Part shown: positions 12,057 to 12,676 of the stretch, piece by piece
Position numbering within the stretch: the stretch's first letter is position 1
Layout of the letters: each line of letters begins with the position of its first letter
Origin: a bacterium
GTDB lineage: Bacteria; Patescibacteriota; Microgenomatia; Daviesbacterales; UBA10151
NCBI GenBank assembly: GCA_027364775.1
Contig: DAHXOS010000056.1
Coordinates: forward strand, 1 to 12,676
DNA: 12,676 nucleotides
Reading direction: 5' to 3'
Made by a program: the position numbers and the translations under genes
The notes under the pieces: model-generated
The model's database searches: none
The model's input: the letters and a program-made list of their open reading frames with translations, nothing else
Told to the model about the DNA's origin: nothing

Positions 12057-12602
12057 TTAAATTAATATTTTTGTACTTTTAAAAATTAGCTGCCCGCCTC
12101 TTTCTATTTTATCAATAGATAATAAAGTAACATAATCTGATATCTCCAAATAATTGCATAAAAAATCAATTTCCTTTTTACAAGGATAGGCTGAAACCCA
12201 ACTACTTTCTTGCCATTTAATCATTCCTAATTCCTTTAATTTCTTTACAAAAAGATCTCTATTTTTCTTCTTTCTCTCTGGAATATCAAAACTTATAAGT
12301 CTGATTTTTTGATCAGATTTTTTTCTGTTTAAAGCAATTTCATTGAATTTATATTGTAAGATCCTCAATTTACCTTTTTCAGTAATTTTTAAGATTGTTT
12401 GGTTATTTTCTTCCCTAATGGATATTAATTCTTGCTTATTTAACCTTTTTACTATTTTACCTAAATGATCTTTATTAAAATATTTCCAACCCTTTATAGT
12501 TTTTGTTAAGGCAGATGGTAAGCCCGGTGCAACAAATGAGGAAACAATAATCGAACTTACCCCTACAATCTTCAGAACTTCTTTTGATGTAATTTTATCC
12601 AT
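12057..12602 (-). CDS. PaaX-like winged-helix protein with central Cas2-like domain
   Basis: The 181-residue protein starts at ATG 12602. A TTG one codon earlier is possible but less likely. It has a hydrophobic N-terminal stretch VLKIVGVSSIIVSSFVAPG (9-27), then a basic winged-helix-like region with LTKTIKGWKYFNKDHLGKIVKRL (32-54) and an ITEKGK wing (73-78). A ferredoxin-like segment follows: RLISFDIPERKKKNRDLF (101-118), then LGMIKWQESSWVSAYPC (125-141) and YVTLLSIDKI (157-166). This last segment resembles the Cas2-like middle domain of PaaX repressors, such as the phenylacetate regulator. Proteins of this build are common in CPR genomes with no known ligand. Two dyad repeats directly upstream suggest self-regulation. 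It is not a CRISPR Cas2, because no array or cas1 is present. Confidence 0.72.
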   Translation of the reverse strand: MDKITSKEVLKIVGVSSIIVSSFVAPGLPSALTKTIKGWKYFNKDHLGKIVKRLNKQELISIREENNQTILKITEKGKLRILQYKFNEIALNRKKSDQKIRLISFDIPERKKKNRDLFVKKLKELGMIKWQESSWVSAYPCKKEIDFLCNYLEISDYVTLLSIDKIERGGQLIFKSTKILI

Positions 12603-12608
12603 CAAATT

Positions 12609-12648
12609 TTATGAATATTTATATATTTCTTATGAATATTTATATATT
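12609..12648. promoter_or_regulatory. Two 19-bp dyad repeats at 21-bp period (candidate operator)
   Basis: The 19-bp unit beginning TTATGAATATTT occurs exactly at 12609-12627 and 12630-12648, separated by CT. The second copy holds GAATAT-TTAT-ATATTC, a 6-bp dyad; the first is one base from the same symmetry. A 21-bp period is two helical turns, which places both sites on one DNA face. They begin 7 bp upstream of the PaaX-like start. Confidence 0.6.
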
Positions 12649-12676
12649 CTATCCAGACATATATACGCTATAGCGA

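Noticed and set aside
12057..12602. Cas2-like fold considered as a CRISPR adaptation gene
   Set aside because: There is no cas1, array or other cas gene, and the N-terminal winged helix fits the PaaX-type build.
12603..12605. TTG as start of the PaaX-like gene
   Set aside because: ATG is the next codon and is preferred. The TTG adds only one residue and has no ribosome-binding site.
12666..12675. CGCTATAGCG palindrome at the window edge
   Set aside because: It is 10 bp long and cut by the edge, so its context cannot be judged.

Overview
This AT-rich window comes from a bacterium with a compact genome. TGA is read as a stop (yeaH ends in TGA), so code 11 fits. Several traits suggest Patescibacteria (CPR), perhaps Microgenomates: a trigger factor without its prolyl-isomerase domain, a short prolyl-tRNA synthetase without the editing insertion, a small winged-helix/Cas2-like PaaX-type protein, and promoters placed so close to start codons that messages would be leaderless. 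The lineage is inferred from gene form, not from a database comparison.

Layout, all on the minus strand unless stated, in transcription order from the right edge: a PaaX-like regulator (12057-12602) behind two 21-bp-spaced dyad repeats; proS (10768-12009); tig (9592-10686); a block with prkA (7469-9475), yeaH/DUF444 (6290-7441) and spoVR (4755-6293); a plus-strand beta-propeller glycosidase-like gene (3841-4758) that converges on spoVR; a decayed C-terminal piece of an RNase HII gene (plus strand, about 3695-3817); then rpsU (3323-3526), yqeY (2882-3319) and ybeY (2467-2880) packed as an operon; dnaX (740-2320); and the first half of glyA (1-637, cut by the window edge).

Most genes are core information-processing functions: translation (proS, rpsU, ybeY), nascent-chain folding (tig), replication (dnaX) and one-carbon metabolism (glyA). 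The exception is the block between tig and rpsU. PrkA (an AAA+ serine-kinase family), YeaH (a VWA/MIDAS-like protein) and SpoVR form a gene set known from stress and sporulation regulons, and its biochemical role is still poorly understood. Here the three are ordered prkA-yeaH-spoVR, with a 27-bp gap and then a 4-nt overlap. The block, the glycosidase-like gene and the RNase HII remnant are bracketed by an exact 21-bp direct repeat (3658-3678 and 9581-9601). One copy covers the stop codon of tig and the other lies next to the rpsU promoter, which suggests that a cassette of about 5.9 kb was inserted between tig and rpsU.

Two other structures stand out. In dnaX, four copies of a 7-bp repeat lie near the boundary between the clamp-loader core and the tau-type tail, and a gain or loss of one copy leads to a stop within a few codons. 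Upstream of rpsU, a 65-bp imperfect palindrome separates a strong Shine-Dalgarno sequence from the start codon, so the two come close only if the RNA folds. No tRNA, rRNA, CRISPR array, transposase or integrase was seen.
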